This document shows positions 42,806 through 54,536 of a stretch of 64,000 nucleotides of DNA, piece after piece. The stretch lies in NCBI RefSeq assembly GCF_029407905.1, contig NC_073628.1, positions 51,605,501 to 51,669,500 on the forward strand. The letters are read 5' to 3'. The translations under genes and the position numbers were made by a program. The notes under the pieces were generated by a model that searched no databases, was not told where the DNA came from, and was given only the letters and a program-made list of their open reading frames with translations. The DNA comes from Bubalus kerabau (taxonomy: Eukaryota; Chordata; Mammalia; Artiodactyla; Bovidae). Numbering within the stretch: position 1 is the stretch's first letter; the number at the start of each line of letters is the position of its first letter.

Positions 42806-43319
42806 TTTCCTTCATTGTGCAAAGATTTTTAAGTTTAATTAGGTCCCATTTGTTTATTTTTGTTTTTATTTCCATTACTCTTGGAGGTGGGTCATAGAGG
42901 ATCTTGCTGTGATTTATGTCAAAGAGTGTTCTGCCTATATTCTCTCAGAGTTTTATAGTTTCTGGTCTTATTTAGGTCTGTAATATATTTTGAGTTTATT
43001 TTTGTGTATGGTATTAGGAAGAGTCCTAATTTCATTCTTTTACGTGTTTTCCTAGCACTACTTACTGAAGAGACTGTCTTTTCTCTATTGTATATTTTTG
43101 CCTCCTTTGTCAAAAATAAAGTGCCCATAGGTACATGGATTTATTTCTAGGCTTTCTTTCTTGCTCCATTGGTCTGTATTTCTGTTTTTGTGCCAGTACC
43201 ATACTGTTCTGATGACTGTAGCTTTGTAGTATAGTCTGAAGTTAGGAAGGTTGCTTCCTCCAGCTTCATTCTTCTTTCTCAAGACTGCTTTGGCTATTCA
43301 GGGTCTTTTTTTGTCTACA

Positions 43320-43915
43320 TAGAAAAATTTTTTTTTATTGTTAACATCTACTCCATCATTGATGATCAAATATGGATTTTCAAAGTTTTTATAACTGCAG
43401 TATGGAAGGGTAACTTTTCAGAGCAGGGTATGCTTATTTGCTGTACCCTTTCTTGGCAAGTTTCGCCTCTCCTCTCTGACCAAGTTTATTTTGCAAAACA
43501 GATAGCCAGGCTATCAAATGAGATAATTTATGGAAAGAGCCTGGCACGTACACCTGTATTGGTTTGTATTCAGTACATATTGGTTGACTCTAAAACTAGT
43601 GACATAAGCTTCTACAATCTGAAGGTACTTTCCAGTTCTGTGAACAGCCAGCAAAGCAGAGACAGAGGTTTCATGCTTCTCTCCAGCAATCACAAAGATT
43701 TGGGTGCTATTCAGACAGGTGTTGGAGGCTCAGCTCACATGAGTCTGGGTGATGGTACCTGTGACTTTCCTGCCTTCCGTTCCTGAGTTCCTTGGTGAGA
43801 GGAGAATCCAGGAGCTGATGGTCTTGATATTCTTCTTAATAAGGCTTTGTTCCTTTTGAGTATCTGTAAACACTCGAAGCCTTTATGATCTCCTTTTATC
43901 TTTTTTTGCACATAT
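43320..43915. other. PANX1 intron 1, unique sequence
   Basis: Between two LINE fragments, no element or gene is recognised. The open frame at 43430-43786 has no recognisable domain. Confidence 0.45.
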
Positions 43916-43927
43916 TGAAGTGAATTC

Positions 43928-44496
43928 ACTGCAGATGGTGACTGCAGCCATGAAATTAAAAGACGCTTTCTCCTTGGAAGGAAAGTTATGACCAACCTAG
44001 ACAGCATATTATAAAGCAGAGACATTACTTTGTCAACAAAGGTCCATCTAGTCAAGGCTATGGTTTTTCCTGTAGTCATGTATGGATGTGAGAGTTGGAC
44101 TATAAAGAAAGCTGAGCACCAAAGAATTGATGGTTTTGAACTGTGGTGTTGGAGAAGACTCTTGAGAGTCCCTTGAACTGCAAGGAGATCCAACCAGCCC
44201 ATCCTAAAGGAGATCAATCCTGGGTGTTCATTGGAAGGACTGATGTTGAAGCTGAAACTCCAGTACTTTGGCACCTGATGCGAAGAGGTGACTCATTTGA
44301 AAAGACCCTGATGCTGGGAAAGATGGAGGGCAGGAGGAGAAGGGGACGACAGAGGATGAGATGGTTGGATGGTATCACCGACTCAGTGGACATGGGTTTG
44401 GGTAGACTCTGGCAGTTGGTGATGGACAAGGAGGCGTGGTGCGCTGTGGTTCATGGGGTCGCAAAGAGTCAGACACGGCTGACCAACTGAACTGAA
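43928..44496 (+). mobile_element. BovB LINE, 3' part
   Basis: It covers CACTGCAGATGGTGACTGCA to the (CTGAA)n end. The flanks TGAAGTGAATTC (43917) and TGAAGTGAGTTCC (44497) resemble a target-site duplication with one change. A partial frame at 44143-44490 is BovB C-terminus. Confidence 0.9.
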
Positions 44497-44546
44497 CTGA
44501 AGTGAGTTCCAGAATAGAAAAATGATACATTTTGAACAGCTGAGGG

Positions 44547-45010
44547 GCTTCCCAGTTGGCACTGCTACTGCTAAGTCGCTTCAGTTGTGTCCGACTCTGT
44601 GCGACCCCATAGAAGGCAGCCCATCAGGCTCCCCCGTCCCTGGGATTCTCCAGGCAAGAACACTGGAGTGGGTTGCCATTTCCTTCTCCAATGCATGAAA
44701 GTGAAATGTGAAAGAAGTTGCTCAGTCGTGTCCGACTCTTAGCGACCCCATGGACCGCAGCCTACCAGGCTCCTCTGTCCATGGGATTTTCCAGGCAAGA
44801 GTACTGGAGTGGGTGGCCACTGCACTAGTGATAAAGAATTCTGCTGGTGCAGGAGACACAAGAGACATGGGTTTGATCCTAGGTTGGGAAGATCCCCTGG
44901 AGTAGAAAGTGGCATCTCACTCCAGGATTCTTGTCTGGAAAATTCCATCAACAGAGGAGCCTGGGCTACAGTCCAGGGGACTGCAAAGAGTCGAGCACAA
45001 CTGAGCACAG
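44547..45010 (+). mobile_element. Bov-tA SINE carrying a nested Bov-A2
   Basis: The head GGGGCTTCCCAGTTGGCACT at 44547 continues only at about 44820 as CACTAGTGATAAAGAATTCT, ending with CGAGCACAACTGAGCAC. A minus-strand Bov-A2 (44564-44818) sits in between. Confidence 0.88.
44564..44818 (-). mobile_element. Bov-A2 SINE nested in Bov-tA
   Basis: GCTACTGCTAAGTCGCTTCA to GTACTGGAGTGGGTGGCC is a reverse dimer splitting the surrounding Bov-tA after its first 17 bp. Confidence 0.9.
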
Positions 45011-46255
45011 AAGAACTGAGGGAACCCCCTTCCAGCCCTTCTTACTTACCAGAAAGGAGCAACTGTGGGCGCGTAAGTGACTCGAAGGCCTGCCGTCTTG
45101 ACTCAGTTTCACCCCTTGTGACGTGAAGACGCTGGACTAAGATTAGCTGTTACACGCCCTCTGGTTCCCTTCTGGTTCTGGCACTAGAGTTCACGCCTCA
45201 TCTTACCATCTTACTCTTTCTCACCTTCTCACCTTGATGTCCGTTCACTCACATCCTCCTTCACATGCCTCACTTACTTGCTGAGCGCTGCTCTGCATTT
45301 AGGACCTGTCATTGAAGGAGGCAGACGTGTCCTGGTGCTTGCAGCCTGGCAGAGAAGATGCTTTCCTAGTAATTGCAGGCTTCTGGCTGTGATACGTGCT
45401 TTGGAACAAGTGCTGTTGGAGAAGCGTCACCCACCCAGGGATATTGGAGAGGGCCTTCTAAGGAAGTGACACGTGGCCGAGACACGTGGCCGAGTTGTCG
45501 GTGAGCGCGTTTGAAGCTTTGAGGGGAGAAAGGACATGGTTTCTTGGAGAATGGGAGAGTCTCAGTGTCCCTGGGGCCTGCTGAGTGGGAGGAAAGGGCG
45601 AGTGGTAGGTTAGAGAGGCAAGCAGGGCTCCTCAAAGAGGGCCTCTTGGTATTTGGATTTTGGAGTTTATCCAGAGTGATTGGAGGGCTTTTTGTTATAA
45701 ATGACATAGTCAGATATGCATTTGAAAATCTCATCCCAGATACTTTGTGGAGACTGGAATGGAGACGTGGAGAGACTAGTCAGGGGCTGTAATGGTTAAG
45801 TTCAGGATCACCGACTGTGCCCTTGGAGGACGGGGATTGTCACATGTGTCTTGGACTCACTGTGAGGCTTCATGTAGGGGCACGTGGGTCACCGACATTT
45901 CTCAGGAGCCGTTGCTGGGAGCTCTGCAGGCATGCTGGACACTTCTGGTTGTGCTGGGATGCTGGAGCTAGTTGGGGAAGGCCCCGAGTTGGCCACGTTC
46001 AGAGGCTCTGCTCTGGGCTCCATGGTGTCAGCCTCTCCGACAAGAAGCTCTGTCTGCCAGGGCCTGGGAGACTCTGCAGCTCTGGGAGGCTCTGGCCTAG
46101 GCCCTGCAGGCGAACAGCCAGCAGGGCTGGGGTCCGGAGGGAAATGCTGCTTCTCGCCTCTGCACCAAGGCAGCTGCTCCCAATCTCTTCCCTCCCCTGC
46201 TGTCCTGAGGACCGGTATTAATAGCTGCTGTGTGTATACACACATGCACACATAT
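45011..46255. other. PANX1 intron 1, unique sequence
   Basis: It is moderately GC-rich with overlapping open frames on both strands (45817-46258), but I see no recognisable protein or exon signals. A short tandem copy of GACACGTGGCCGAG lies at about 45466 and 45480. Confidence 0.45.
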
Positions 46256-46259
46256 TAGT

Positions 46260-46392
46260 ATTTTTATTTTTAATTTAGTTTTTAAATTTGGCTGCGCCAC
46301 CTGGCATGTGAGATCGTACTTCCCCAACCCAGGATTAAACTTGTGGCCCCTGTGTTTCAAGCGTGGAGTCTTTATTGGACCACAGGAAGTCT
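46260..46392 (-). mobile_element. CHR-type SINE fragment
   Basis: TTTTTAAATTTGGCTGCGCC, CCCAACCCAGGATTAAACTT and a TTATTGGACCACAGGAAGTC end form a reverse CHR element. Confidence 0.75.
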
Positions 46393-46394
46393 TA

Positions 46395-46608
46395 AGTGAA
46401 AGTGAAGTCGCTCAGTTGTCTCTGACTCTTTGCAACCCCTTGGACTGTAGCCCACCAGGCTCTTCTGTCCATGGAATTTTCCAGGCAAGAGTACTGCGGT
46501 GGGTTGCCATTTCCTTCTCCAGGGGATCTTCCCAACCCAGGGATTGAACCCTGGTCTCCCGCATTGCTGGCAGATGCCTTACCACCATCTGAGACACCAG
46601 GGAAGCCT
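46395..46608 (-). mobile_element. Bov-tA SINE
   Basis: A reverse Bov-tA runs from AGTGAAAGTGAAGTCGCTCA to GAGACACCAGGGAAGCC. Confidence 0.9.
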
Positions 46609-46624
46609 TAAGACTTTACTTTTT

Positions 46625-47626
46625 TTTTTTTTTTTTTTTGCTTTTTAAATTTTATTTTATTTATTTATTATTTTTTTTAATTTTATTTTATTTTTAAACT
46701 TTACATAATTGTATTAGTTTTGCCAAATATCAAAATGAATCCGCCACAGGTATACATGTGTTCCCCATCCTGAACCCTCCTCCCTCCTCCCTCCCCATTC
46801 CATCCCTCTGGGTCGTCCCAGTGCACCAGCCCCAAGCATCCAGTATCGTGCATCGAAACTGGACTGGCAACTCGTTTCATACATGATATTTTACATGTTT
46901 CAATGCCATTCTCCCAAATCTTCCCACCCTCTCCCTCTCTCACAGAGTCCATAAGACTGTTCTATACATCAGTGTTTCTTTTGCTGTCTCGTACACAGGG
47001 TTATTGTTACCATCTTTCTAAATTCCATATATATGCGTTAGTATACTGTATTGGTGTTTCTCTTTCTGGCTTACTTCACTCTGTATAATAGGCTCCAGTT
47101 TCATCCACCTCATTAGAACTGATTCAAATGTATTCTTTTTAATGGCTGAGTAATACTCCATTGCGTATATGTACCACAGCTTTCTTATCCATTCATCTGC
47201 TGATGGACATCTAGGTTGCTTCCATGTCCTGGCTATTATAAACAGTGCTGCGATGAACATTGGGGTACACGTGTCTCTTTCCCTTCTGGTTTCCTCAGTG
47301 TGTATGCCCAGCAGTGGGATTGCTGGATCATAAGGCAGTTCTATTTGCAGTTTTTTCAGGAATCTCCACACTGTTCTCCATAGTGGCTGTACTAGTTTGC
47401 ATTCCCACCAACAGTGTAAGAGGGTTCCCTTTTCTCCACACCCTCTCCAGCATTTATTACTTGTAGACTTTTGGATCGCAGCCATTCTGACTGGTGTGAA
47501 ATGGTACCTCATAGTGGTTTTGATTTGCATTTCTCTGATAATGAGTGATGTTGAGCATCTTTTCATGTGTTTGTTAGCCATCTGGATGTCTTCTTTGGAG
47601 AAATGTCTGTTTAGTTCTTTGGCCCA
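46625..47626 (-). mobile_element. Young L1, 5'-truncated (1.0 kb), with target-site duplication
   Basis: The L1 3' end has a long poly(T) on the plus strand and is flanked by the 15-bp repeat AAGACTTTACTTTTT at 46610-46624 and 47627-47641. It is very close in sequence to the full-length L1 at 10141-18516. Its ORF2 C-terminus is intact to the native stop. Confidence 0.95.
47018..47626 (-). pseudogene. L1 ORF2 C-terminal fragment
   Basis: Read on the minus strand it encodes MANKHMKRCSTSLIIREMQI, the zinc knuckle and the native end SVSQKEKHQ-like to ILTHIYGI. It is only the last fifth of ORF2 with no promoter. It serves here as the reference showing that the longer L1 has a premature stop. Confidence 0.92.
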
Positions 47627-47639
47627 AAGACTTTACTTT

Positions 47640-48595
47640 TTCAGAACAGTGGTAGTTTTGCAGTGAAACTGAGGGGAATGTACAAAGATTTGCCGTATAT
47701 ACTCCCTGCCCCTACACATGCACAGCCTTCTCTGCTACCAAAATTTTTCTCAGAACACATTCTGTGGATTTGGAAAAATGTATAATATTGTATATCCATC
47801 ATTATGGTATTACATGGAGTATTTTTTCACTGCCCTCAGATTCCTCTGTATTCTGCCTATTCAGCCTCTACCATATAACCCTTGGCAACTACTGACTTTT
47901 TATTTTTTTACAGTCCATAGTCTGGCCTTTTCCTCAGTGTCATAGACTTGGAATCACACAGTCTATGTAGCATGTTCAGACTGGCTTCTCTCACTCAGTG
48001 ATATGCAGTCGGGGTTTCTCCATGTCTTCTCATGGCTTGATAACCATTTCTTTTTAACACTGAATAATATTCCATTGTTTGGACATAGCACTGTTTATGC
48101 CATTACCTGCTGAAGGACATCTTAGTTGATTCTGAGTCTTGGCAGTTACGAACAAAGCTATAATGAACATCCACATGTGAATTTTTGTGTGGACATGAGT
48201 TTTCAGGTCCTTTGGGTAAATACCAAGGAGCATGATTGCTATACAGTATGTTCAGCTTTGTGCAAAGTGGCCAAACTGCTTTCCAAAGTGATTGTACTCT
48301 TCTGCGTTCTGACCAGCACCTAACGAGAGTCCCTGTGGCGCCAGCCCTCACCAGCGTTCGGTGCTGTCTGTGCTCCAGACTGTGGCCATTCTAATGGTGT
48401 GCACTGGCATCTTGTCGTTTTAGTGTTGATTTCTCTGATGACATATGATACGGAACATTGTATCATATGCTTATTTTCTATCTGCATATCTTCTTGGGGG
48501 AGGTGTCTGTTAAGGTCTTTAGCCCATTTTTTGAGTTGTTTCTTATTGTTGAGTTTTAAGAATTCTTTGTGTGTATATAAATATTTTAACTGAAG
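47640..48595 (-). repeat. Ancient L1M LINE, ORF2 and 3' region
   Basis: Antisense ORF2 traces (RTNAGEGWRHRDS-like and KKWAKDLNRHLPQEDMQIEN in 48320-48646) and the matching 3'UTR pattern show a diverged L1, broken in all frames. Confidence 0.78.
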
Positions 48596-49400
48596 TACTA
48601 TTTGATTTACAGTGTGGTGTTTCTGGTGTACAGTAAAGTGATTCATCCATATGTATATACATTTTTCAAATTCTTTTCCATTATAGGTTATTATAAGATA
48701 TTGAATATACAGGAGGACCTTGTTGTTTACCTATTTTGTATATAGTAGTTTATATGTAAAAGTGAAAGTTGCTCAGTCGTGTCAACTCTTTGTAACCCCA
48801 TGGACTGTATAGTCCATGGAATTCTCCAGGCCAGAATACTGGAGTGGGTAGCCATTCCCTTCTTCCCTCATAGCTCAGTTGGTAAAGACTCCACCTGCAA
48901 GGGAGGAGACCCCAGTTCGATTCTGGGTTGGGAGGATCCGCTGGAGAAGGGATAGGCTACTCACTCGAGTATTCTTGGGCTTCCCTTGTGACTCAGCTGG
49001 TAAAGAATCCGCCTGCAATGTGGGAGACGTGGGTTCGATCCTTGGGTTGGGAAGATGCCCTGGAGAAGGGAATGGCTACCCATTCCAGTCTTCTGGCCTG
49101 GAGAATTCCATGGACTGTATAGTGCATGGGATTGCGAAGAGTCAGACATGACTGAGCAACTTTCACTCTCTCTCCAGGGGATCTTCCCAACCCTAATTTC
49201 CTCATCTCAAACTCCTAAATTTATCCTCCTCACCCCATCTTGACTTTTTCTTTGGTAACCATTAATTTGTTTTCTATGTCTGTGAGTCTATTTCTGTTTT
49301 GTAATTAAGTCACTTGTATCACTTTTTTATATTTCACACATAAGTGTTATTATATGATATTTGTCTTTGTCTGACTTACTTCATTTTGTATGATAATCTC
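48590..49400 (-). repeat. Older L1 3'-end sequence, split by a SINE cluster
   Basis: AACTGAAGTACTATTTGATT and GGTGTACAGTAAAGTGATTC begin an L1 3'UTR. It continues beyond the SINE cluster as TTTCTTTGGTAACCATTAAT and TTTTATGGCTGAGCAATAG. Confidence 0.65.
48757..49193 (-). mobile_element. Nested SINE cluster: Bov-tA split by two Bov-tA copies
   Basis: A minus-strand Bov-tA (48757-48865) resumes at about 49170 with CTCCAGGGGATCTTCCCAAC. Between lie two plus-strand Bov-tA copies (about 48866-48975, truncated, and 48976-49169, near complete). Three insertions are therefore stacked. Confidence 0.82.
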
Positions 49401-49649
49401 TAGGTCCATCCATGTTGCTGCAAATGACATAGTTTCATTCTTTTTTTTATGGCTGAGCAATAGTTCATTGCATGTATATATACCACATCTTCTATATCTA
49501 AGGAATTCTTTACATATTTTTAATAACAGTCCTTTATTACATGAAGCCACTGTGTATTGACACCACCTGTGTGCTAGGTCCTTAAAGCATATTTTTCTCA
49601 GCAGAAATTCTTCAAAAAAGTTCTGTATTTTCACTTTGGGGAGACTTTG

Positions 49650-49890
49650 GAATATTGGTTAAGTTATGAGTTTGGAGACAGACTTCGTTGTTTCCAGTCC
49701 TGGCACATCACAGACACATTCACTGTGAGATGTTGGGCAAGTTACGTGCTTTCTCTGTGTCCTGGTTTCCTCCTTAATAATTGGGGTAATACTAGCGAAC
49801 CTGTCTCACAGGGTGGTGAGAATTAAATGTTCACACCATGGGCCCTAGAACCATGTCTGGGACATAGTAACCATTCAGTCATGGTTGGCT
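49650..49890 (+). repeat. MIR SINE
   Basis: The MIR blocks GAGTTTGGAGACAGACTTCG, TGTTGGGCAAGTTACGTGCT and GTGAGAATTAAATGTTCACA are in sense order. Confidence 0.82.
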
Positions 49891-50478
49891 GCCCAGCGCC
49901 CTCCAGCACTGTATGACTCTGACAGATGAGGGCCTGCCGTCACTAGGGGCCAGATTAACACACTCAGGGGCACACGGGGCAGGGCTGTAGTGCAGCTTTG
50001 ATTCTGCAGCCTGAGTTTTCGGACATTGCTGTGTACTCTGCTGGAGCAGCACACTGAAAGCAGAGCGAGCTTGTACCCAGCATAGATGCTGCTAGTTTGT
50101 TCTGGATCTCGACCCTGTTCCCCACTCTTGGGACCATCATCCCACTCCTGAGACCATCTTCCTCACCTCTTGCTGGGGAGGGTGCCTGTTCTGTTGAGTC
50201 ACAGTCAGCCCCATCCTCAATTTAGCCCTGCAGCTTCAGCGGGGCATCAAGACCATGGGTGTGTGAATGACAGCCCCAAGGATCTTATTAATAAAACACA
50301 GCACACCTCCCACCACCCATCCTGCCAGACCTCCTGGTGATTATCATAGCATCAAGTCTAGACTTCCCAGCATGTCACCCCATGGTGTCCTTTATCTGAT
50401 CCCCAGCTGAACTCTGTTCCAGGCACAGTGGTCTGCTCCCCTTTGTAACATGTGCTGAACTTCAGAGACCAAGCCTGG
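49891..50478. other. PANX1 intron 1, unique sequence
   Basis: No mobile element, exon or RNA gene could be recognised. Confidence 0.45.
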
Positions 50479-50625
50479 GACTTCCCTGGTGGTCCGGTAG
50501 CTAAGACTTTGCTCCCAGTGTGGGGAGCCCGGGTTTGATCCCTGATCAGGGAGCTAGATCCCACACGCTGCAGCTGAGTTTGCATGCCACAACTAAAGAC
50601 CCCGTGCTGCCAAGTAAATAGATAA
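50479..50625 (+). mobile_element. CHR-type SINE
   Basis: The head GGGACTTCCCTGGTGGTCCG with GGTTTGATCCC is followed by a body with CAACTAAAGACCCCGTGC and a (GATA)n-like tail. Confidence 0.9.
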
Positions 50626-50639
50626 ATAGATACTTTAAA

Positions 50640-51198
50640 ATAAATAATCAAAGACTCTGAGCCTTTCTCATGCTTTTTCGCAGCCTGGGTTTTCTCCTTT
50701 CCTCCCTTCGAATATGATTATCTGCCATGGCTCAGCCTTCATGCAGTCTTTTTGTCTGTTAATCATTAGTGGTTCATATTCTTGGCCTCCTCTGCTGGAC
50801 TGTAGTCTCTTCAAGGACGGGTCCATGCTTTCTTTGTCTCTGACTCCTCTGTGGTCTCATGCCCGGTAAATGCTTCTGGAGTTGAGCTCAATACCATCGA
50901 GGTCTAAGTACCTTATGGAGCGCAGCTGTGCTCTGTTGTGCCAGAGAGAAACAGAAAGAACTTCATCTCATTAGTAAAAGTAATATTCATCTATGTATAT
51001 ATAAACTAATATAAAGAAAGCAGTATCATTTACTAAGAGGATGCCTCTAAGTAAAATAAAAAAGTTTTCTTCATCAAAAAAAAAAAAAAAAGAACTGCCC
51101 TTGGGGAGAACAAGGTCCTTGGCACAAGGCTGCTGGCATGAAGACTCTGTGGCCTTAAATACCCAGCTCAGAGAAACTAAGATGTCTCTCTTCTTTTC
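50640..51198. other. PANX1 intron 1, unique sequence with an A-run
   Basis: Only a 15-base A-run near 51077 stands out. No gene or clear element is seen. Confidence 0.45.
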
Positions 51199-51313
51199 GT
51201 TTTTTGGCTGCACCAAGAGGCATGTGGGATCTCAGTTCCCCGGCTAGGGATGGAGTCTGTGCCCCTGATTGGCAGCGTGGTTTCTTAACCATGGTACTGC
51301 CAGGGAAGTCCCT
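51199..51313 (-). mobile_element. CHR-type SINE fragment
   Basis: GTTTTTTGGCTGCACCAAGA to ACTGCCAGGGAAGTCCCT is a reverse CHR element. Confidence 0.88.
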
Positions 51314-51865
51314 GTCTTTTCTGAGGTTCCTTGAGAAGAACATTTGCTGCTTCAGCATCTGCATCTGTCCATGAACTCCTCCATGGTCTGTTCAGAATGT
51401 CCTTGTGTCTGCAAAGAACTGGCCACCTCTTGACCCATTGTCTAAATTATGGTAGTAGTCTCTGTTCTTCTCATTTTCCTGGAGTCACTAATCATTGATT
51501 TGTACCAAATTTAGACACTCAAGGCCTTCTCTGATACAGTAGGCTTGCTTTGTTGCAGAAACTATAAAATCTCACTTTTAAAAGGTGTCTTTGAGGGAGG
51601 GCTGATACAAAAGGACTTAATAGAGTTGAGTCTAGTTTCAAGCCATGACCCCATTAGATCTCAGATCCCAGCTGTCCAAGGCATGCTTTCACAATGCATG
51701 TGCTCTAAGATTTATAGAAGATAAGCAAGTATACCAGTAAAGGGCCGTGAAATTCAAATAATTATAAAGGTACTGAAGGAAAGAATAAAGGATATGACAT
51801 ATAAATGACCCATACATCTCTGTATTTCCAGTGCTTACCGTGGTGCCTAGTACATAGAAATAAAA
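51314..51865. other. PANX1 intron 1, unique sequence
   Basis: Nothing recognisable was found apart from background A/T-rich sequence. Confidence 0.45.
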
Positions 51866-51869
51866 ACAG

Positions 51870-52010
51870 CTACCATTCATTGAGTTCTTACTGTCTGCTT
51901 GCACTGTGACATACATTTCATTTAATCCTTATAGGAATTCTGTGAGGTTTTGCAGATGAGAAAAATTAGGTTCAGAGAGGTTAAGTAATTTGCTAGCAAG
52001 TAAAGGAGAA
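51870..52010 (-). repeat. MIR SINE
   Basis: CATTTCATTTAATCCTTATA, GCAGATGAGAAAAATTAGGT and AGAGGTTAAGTAATTTGCTA are antisense MIR core blocks. Confidence 0.8.
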
Positions 52011-52661
52011 AACCTAATGACTGTTGGCTATAATGGGACCTTAAAGCCATATTCAGGAAATACTTTAGAACCTAATTTTTGCCCTTTAGACTAAGATCCC
52101 TTCTCCACACCTAAGTGGACTTCCGTGTTCACACAGTTTTGGCCTCTGTGTCAGTGAGGACCAGTTGTACAATAATTTTCTTCTAACCCTTTTTATACTT
52201 AAAAGGATCTATTAACTTGCCCCCTGGCCTTAAATGAGCTGTTCCTTAAATGTGTTTTCTTAAGGCCCCTTCCCCTGCTTTGGGGGCAGTATCCATTTAT
52301 CCGGTTCATTTTGGCACCGTGTCTGGTATCCCCACTGCCCTCTTAAAAGGCAAAAACCGAGCCCACGTTTCCTGTGGAGGAGGTGGGACACAGCTGGGGC
52401 TGATGCAGCGATCCATGCCTGGCTCTTACATGTCCTTCCTGCTGTGATGTTCCTGGTGATGCAGTTTGTCTGATCCGGCCCTTCCCTCCCTCCGTGGGCC
52501 CAGCCTCCATCGCTAGCAGGGAGCATCCCTCTCAGTTGGCCCCCTTCACCCTGCCAACAATCTTTCTGCCACAAATCGGACTCTGCATGAAGTAGCATTA
52601 GGTACTTTGTGTTAGGTTTTCACACACCAGCCATTGCTGTTCTTCGCCCTGCAGCTTTTTA

Positions 52662-52921
52662 AAAAAAATACTTCTTTTCGGTCGCACTGACTGGGTCTTT
52701 GTTGCTGCCTGTGGGCTTTCTAGGTGCAGCAAGTGGGGCCACTCTTTGCTGCAGCGTGGGCTTCTCGTTGTGGTGTCTCCTCTTGTTGCAGAACATGGGC
52801 TCAGTAGTTGTGGCACACAGCCTTAGTTGCTCCGCAGCTTCTGGAGTCTTCCCAGACCTTGGATGAAACCCGTGTCCCCTGTATTGCAGGCGGATTCCTG
52901 TCTACTGTGCCACCAGGAAGT
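52662..52921 (-). mobile_element. CHR-type SINE, near full length (260 bp)
   Basis: GGTCGCACTGACTGGGTCTT, GCAGCGTGGGCTTCTCGTTG, TTGCTCCGCAGCTTCTGGAG and the head GTGCCACCAGGAAGTCC form a complete reverse CHR element. Confidence 0.9.
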
Positions 52922-52924
52922 CCG

Positions 52925-54522
52925 GTGCTGAACTTTTTGATGACACTTTCTTTGTGAACGTGGGCCTGGAGCTCAGGACCAGGCTGATGGGGAGACTGAG
53001 GTGGGCCCTTTTCCTGCTCTTCTTGTGTTACTGGCTGGCCTTACGTCCCACAGCACCGCTCCTTCTGCATTCCACCCGCATCTGGCGTCTCTTCCGTGAT
53101 CACTGCTTCTCAGGGTGTCATCTCGTTGGGGAAAGAGGAGGGCCGTTCCCTGGAACCGACGCAAGTGTTCGCTCTCTACCTCTGGAAGTTGTCTAACCTC
53201 TTTGAACTTTTTCCTCATCTGACAGATGAAACTAAATGATAACCAGATTCTTTTTTTCAATTGAGTGAGAGCGTCTAATTCCTATCTAATCAGCCTATTT
53301 AGTAAATGACATTTGTTCCTTTCAGTGATTCTGTGATGGGAAGTAGCTTATATGGGATCAGACATAGGGAATGCCAGCAAAGTATGTGAGTCACATTGGT
53401 TCATATGCCATTTCTCCAGCACATGAATGATTTGTGCCACCAAGGAAGAAGACCGGGATGCAGGAAGCTTCAGAGGAGTATGGCACACACGATGCCTGTT
53501 CACCCCTTGCTCCCCTTGGCTCCATTTGGTCATGTGTCCTGCTTTAGAAGTGTTCTTGGGTGGTTCTCTCTGGTCTTTTGATTTTGTACTTGGGTGCATA
53601 ACTCAGCAGCCTTCCTTACACACCCCTTTATCACACTAGTGAATGTGTTTTTATCAGGATTGTTGCTGTTTGGTTACTGCTCTAGGTACAAAATCTGCAA
53701 AGAATTTGAGTGACGTGCCTCAATCCTGTATGTTTTATAAGCTCTGTTATTTCAGTGATTTTGCAGAACACATTTTTTTTTAATATACAAGTTGTTTTGT
53801 ACCAGAGATGTTTGCATTGATTTCCCTTTTTATCTTCATCTACATTTTGTATTGATCATTTCATGGAAGCAAAACCTTTGGCCTGGACCAAGCTAGGACC
53901 TAGAGGTGATGGGAGGGACTTCAGGCAGGTGTCTGTTCACACTGTCTCACCTGGACTATTGCATTAGATCCCTGTCTGGTCTCTACTTCGGTTCTTGACC
54001 CTGAACGGCCAATTTTGACATATAATCCAAAATGAAAATCAGATGTTGTTGCTTTAAAAATTCTTAAGTTATTTTCTGTGAATTATCAGGATTGAGCACA
54101 TGAATAACTATGTTGATGTATTGGGGGGTAAGGGTCTAAATGAAAGAAAGCAGATACAAACATGGAATAGAGGAAAGCAAGGAAGGGCCTAGTGATGTTG
54201 GATCAGAATTAAAAATCTCAGCATAAACTCTCTCTCTTACACACATACTCACAAGTCAGATTCTTAGCTAGGTCTCTTGTAAGGGCTTGGGAGCTATGAT
54301 GTCCCAGAAGCAATGAGCACAGCAAGCATCCAAATCTTGGTTTAAAATTTTATCACCTACTGAAAGGAATGGAGGGCTCCTTGGAGAAATGGCCAATTGC
54401 AGGGCGGGGGCAGGCAAAGCACAAGGTAAGCCCAGAACAGCTTGTGCCAGGGAGTACAGAAGTGCTCAAAACCCCAGGGAGCATGTTAGGTACAGGATCT
54501 AGTTTGGAACAATTTAAGCCTC
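52925..54522. other. PANX1 intron 1, unique sequence
   Basis: These 1.6 kb have no SINE or LINE I recognise. Open frames at 52954-53196 and 53396-53639 show no known domain. Confidence 0.45.
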
Positions 54523-54536
54523 AAAAGAAATAAAAG

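Larger units (their letters stand above)
40862..43318 (-). mobile_element. Older L1 LINE, 3' part, broken into four pieces
   Basis: Segments 40862-41242, 41331-41565, 41789-42230 and 42806-43318 are collinear with L1 3'UTR and ORF2 C-terminus on the minus strand (for example KNEAGGSNLPNFRLYYKATV at 43085-43282). A BovB end (41243-41330), a Bov-tA (41566-41788) and a BovB (42231-42805) interrupt it. Frames are broken. Confidence 0.88.

Noticed and set aside
45817..46258. Overlapping open frames of 120-134 codons
   Set aside because: They occur in three frames over the same GC-rich stretch, show no domain, splice signals or codon bias, and lie inside a PANX1 intron.
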